From positions 1 to 6,434 of the forward strand of contig JAVEYH010000159.1 of assembly GCA_034003585.1 (NCBI GenBank): a stretch of DNA of 6,434 bases, read 5' to 3'. This DNA comes from JAPXSY01 sp034003585 (GTDB taxonomy: Bacteria > Verrucomicrobiota > Kiritimatiellia > RFP12 > UBA1067). The position numbers were made by a program, and so were the translations under genes. The notes under the pieces were generated by a model. The model was given only the letters and a program-made list of their open reading frames with translations, did not search any database and was not told where the DNA came from. Shown here piece after piece: positions 5,187-6,434 of the stretch (positions within the stretch are counted from its first letter, which is position 1; every line of letters begins with the position of its first letter).

Positions 5187-5324
5187 GGTGGGCGGCATAC
5201 GCCGAAGGCCGAATATCGGTTGAGGTCCCTGTTCCGAAGCGTCAGGCCATGGTGATACACCTGTCATGCGGTTCTCCGCAGCGCTCTGACCTCTTTTGCG
5301 ATGCCGCCCACCCTGTTTCTTTTT
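5187..5324 (+). ncRNA. Putative structured small RNA, family unknown
   Basis: GGTGGGCGGCAT (5187-5198) is the exact reverse complement of ATGCCGCCCACC (5301-5312). The stem continues with one bulged A (5199) and CGC/GCG (5200-5202 with 5298-5300). Inside it are a local hairpin CCGA-ATA-TCGG (5209-5219), a 6-bp helix GAGGTC/GACCTC (5222-5227 with 5288-5293), a possible helix AGCGT/GCGCT (5238-5242 with 5281-5285) and a hairpin TGCGG-TTCT-CCGCA (5267-5280). A GGTG-ATA-CACC hairpin (5251-5261) is an alternative. A T-rich tract (5314-5324) follows the closing stem, and a promoter ends just before it. I see no SRP-type GGAAGGAAGC motif or other known signature. Alternatives are a small inverted-repeat transposon relic or a two-way terminator for the lactonase gene, since the minus strand also has a T-rich tract after the stem (5175-5186). 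Confidence 0.45.
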
Positions 5325-5337
5325 CCGCGGCACCCGC

Positions 5338-6434
5338 CTACGGCGCGCGCGCGAAGAGGATGCAGATCGGCGCGGGTACCGCAATCACGCTCCGCGTCTG
5401 GTAGGTCAGCCGACCCGTTTCGGAATCGACTTTGTGCACCGCGATGGTGTGCGAATCCGCGCCCGCCGCCAGCAGCCAGGTGCCGCAGGGTGAGAGGTTG
5501 ATGTGGCGCGGGAACGCGCCGCGCACGGGTTGCACCTGAATCACCTCCGGAGCGGCCGCGGCCGGATCGGCGCGGAACACCGTCACCGTGTCGTTCCCGC
5601 GGTTGGAGGCATAGAGGAACCGGCCGTTCGGGTGCGTCAGGATTTCGGCGGCGCTGTTGTGCGCCTCCCTTGCTTTCACCGTTTCGCTCAGGGTCGGGAC
5701 CGTTGCCAGCAGGCGCGCACTCCCGGTTTCCGCGTCCCACGCGTAGGCCGAGACCGCCAGCGACAGCTCGTTGAGCAGATAGATCCGGCGGCCGTCCGTG
5801 GAAAAACGCATATGCCGCGGCCCGGCGCCGGGCGGCGCCGCGATGAAACCGTGGCGCGTGATGGCCGGCGCGTCCGCGTCAACCCGATAAACCAGGATGC
5901 CGTCCAGCCCGAGATCCGGCACCAGCGCGAAGCGTCCGTCTGGCGAGAACCCGCACCAGTGCGGGTGCGGGATTTTCTGGCGTTGCGCGACCACGCCCGT
6001 TCCCGGACCCGGATGTTTGTGCGTCACCGCCGCGCCCAGCCGCCCCTCCGCATCCAGAGGAAAGAGCGCGACCGAGCCGTTGCCGTACTGCGCGGTCAGC
6101 AGAAAGCGCCGCGAGGGGTGCACGGCCAGGTGACAGCCCTGGCCTTCGCCCGTGGGCGCGGCCGTGAAAGCTTGCAGCGCGCCGTCGCCGCCGATGCGGA
6201 AGCCGGTCACGCCCTGGCCGCCCTCGCCGTTCGCCACGGCGTAGAGCTTGTCGCCGTCCGGATGCAAGGCCAGGAAACCCGGTGCGCCGATTGCGGCCGC
6301 CAGCGCCGCCGGCCCGAGCCGGCCGGTCCGGGCGTCAAACGTCGCGCGGTAGATGCCTTGGGCGGGGGCGCCGCCGGTCCCGAAGTACACGAAGCTTTTT
6401 TCCGCCCGCGCCGGGACGGCGAAAACGCACGCCG
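5338..6434 (-). CDS. Exported lactonase-type beta-propeller protein (5' end outside window)
   Basis: The product belongs to the lactonase family of seven-bladed beta-propellers that includes cytosolic 6-phosphogluconolactonase (YbhE/Pgl type). Clear family signatures are FVYFGTGG...GIYRATFD at the start, HPHWCGFSPDGR, GPRHMRFSTDGRRIYLLNE, AEILTHPNGRFLYASNRG and FPRHINLSPCGTWLLAAG, each a blade edge. The reading frame stays open to the right edge. Ahead of the GTG at 6390 it reads ACVFAVPARAEKSF, which looks like the end of a Sec signal peptide with cleavage at ARA-EK. The true start is therefore beyond the window and the GTG is not it. Export argues against a role in the pentose phosphate pathway. 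Family members with signal peptides are common in PVC bacteria and their substrates are mostly unknown. About 364 residues are visible. The TAG stop is at 5338-5340. Confidence 0.88.
   Translation of the reverse strand, partial: ACVFAVPARAEKSFVYFGTGGAPAQGIYRATFDARTGRLGPAALAAAIGAPGFLALHPDGDKLYAVANGEGGQGVTGFRIGGDGALQAFTAAPTGEGQGCHLAVHPSRRFLLTAQYGNGSVALFPLDAEGRLGAAVTHKHPGPGTGVVAQRQKIPHPHWCGFSPDGRFALVPDLGLDGILVYRVDADAPAITRHGFIAAPPGAGPRHMRFSTDGRRIYLLNELSLAVSAYAWDAETGSARLLATVPTLSETVKAREAHNSAAEILTHPNGRFLYASNRGNDTVTVFRADPAAAAPEVIQVQPVRGAFPRHINLSPCGTWLLAAGADSHTIAVHKVDSETGRLTYQTRSVIAVPAPICILFARAP

Noticed and set aside
5187..5312. SRP RNA or 6S RNA
   Set aside because: The SRP domain IV signature (GGAAGGAAGCAGCC-like) is absent on both strands, and the element is shorter than typical 6S RNA without a clear central bubble. 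It is kept as an unknown RNA.
5045..5404. 119-codon plus-strand frame across the RNA-like element
   Set aside because: No family resemblance. It runs over the transposon-end repeats and into the antisense of the lactonase gene.
5264..5740. 158-codon minus-strand frame overlapping the lactonase end
   Set aside because: Arg- and Gly-rich shadow of the lactonase gene in another frame.

Overview
The window is a GC-rich stretch of bacterial chromosome with few, well-separated genes. I suggest, tentatively, a Kiritimatiellota, Lentisphaerota or Verrucomicrobiota-like genome (PVC superphylum). The reasons are the style of the proteins (a Tat-exported metallophosphoesterase, a large SWIM zinc-finger protein, an exported lactonase-type propeller) and the abundance of intergenic arrays of a 7-bp unit close to CGTTGAA, which I recall as common in such genomes. 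No marker gene is present, so this is inference.

Layout: the 3' end of an unrecognised gene (+, ends at 103); a 195-bp gap holding inverted heptad arrays and a probable promoter; a Tat-exported calcineurin-like metallophosphoesterase (+, 299-1819); a convergent gap with a second inverted heptad pair and a decayed CATTG-type repeat (1820-2035); a SWIM zinc-finger protein (-, 2036-4039); a two-gene operon on the minus strand, with a nucleotidyltransferase-like protein (4338-4841) followed by an overlapping small protein (4102-4353) whose C-terminal tail is encoded by a heptad array; a 496-bp gap (4842-5337); and an exported lactonase-type beta-propeller (-, 5338 to the right edge, start outside the window).

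The 496-bp gap is the most interesting part. It carries a good sigma70-type promoter with a palindrome for the nucleotidyltransferase operon (4912-4941), a heptad array (4992-5026), a pair of near-identical 16-mers that look like a relic of a transposon end (5035-5075), and a likely structured RNA gene. The last has a TTGACA/CAAAAT promoter at 5151-5179, a predicted start at about 5187, and a perfect 12-bp long-range stem closing a 126-nt domain (5187-5312), followed by a T-rich tract. I could not match it to SRP RNA, tmRNA, RNase P or a typical 6S RNA.

The genes do not form one pathway. The nucleotidyltransferase and small-protein pair is the only convincing operon and resembles a toxin-antitoxin-type module. 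The strongest candidates for something undescribed are the RNA-like element at 5187-5324, the heptad-repeat family (four loci, two subfamilies, two inverted pairs, one contributing a -35 box and one contributing protein sequence), and the two-gene module.
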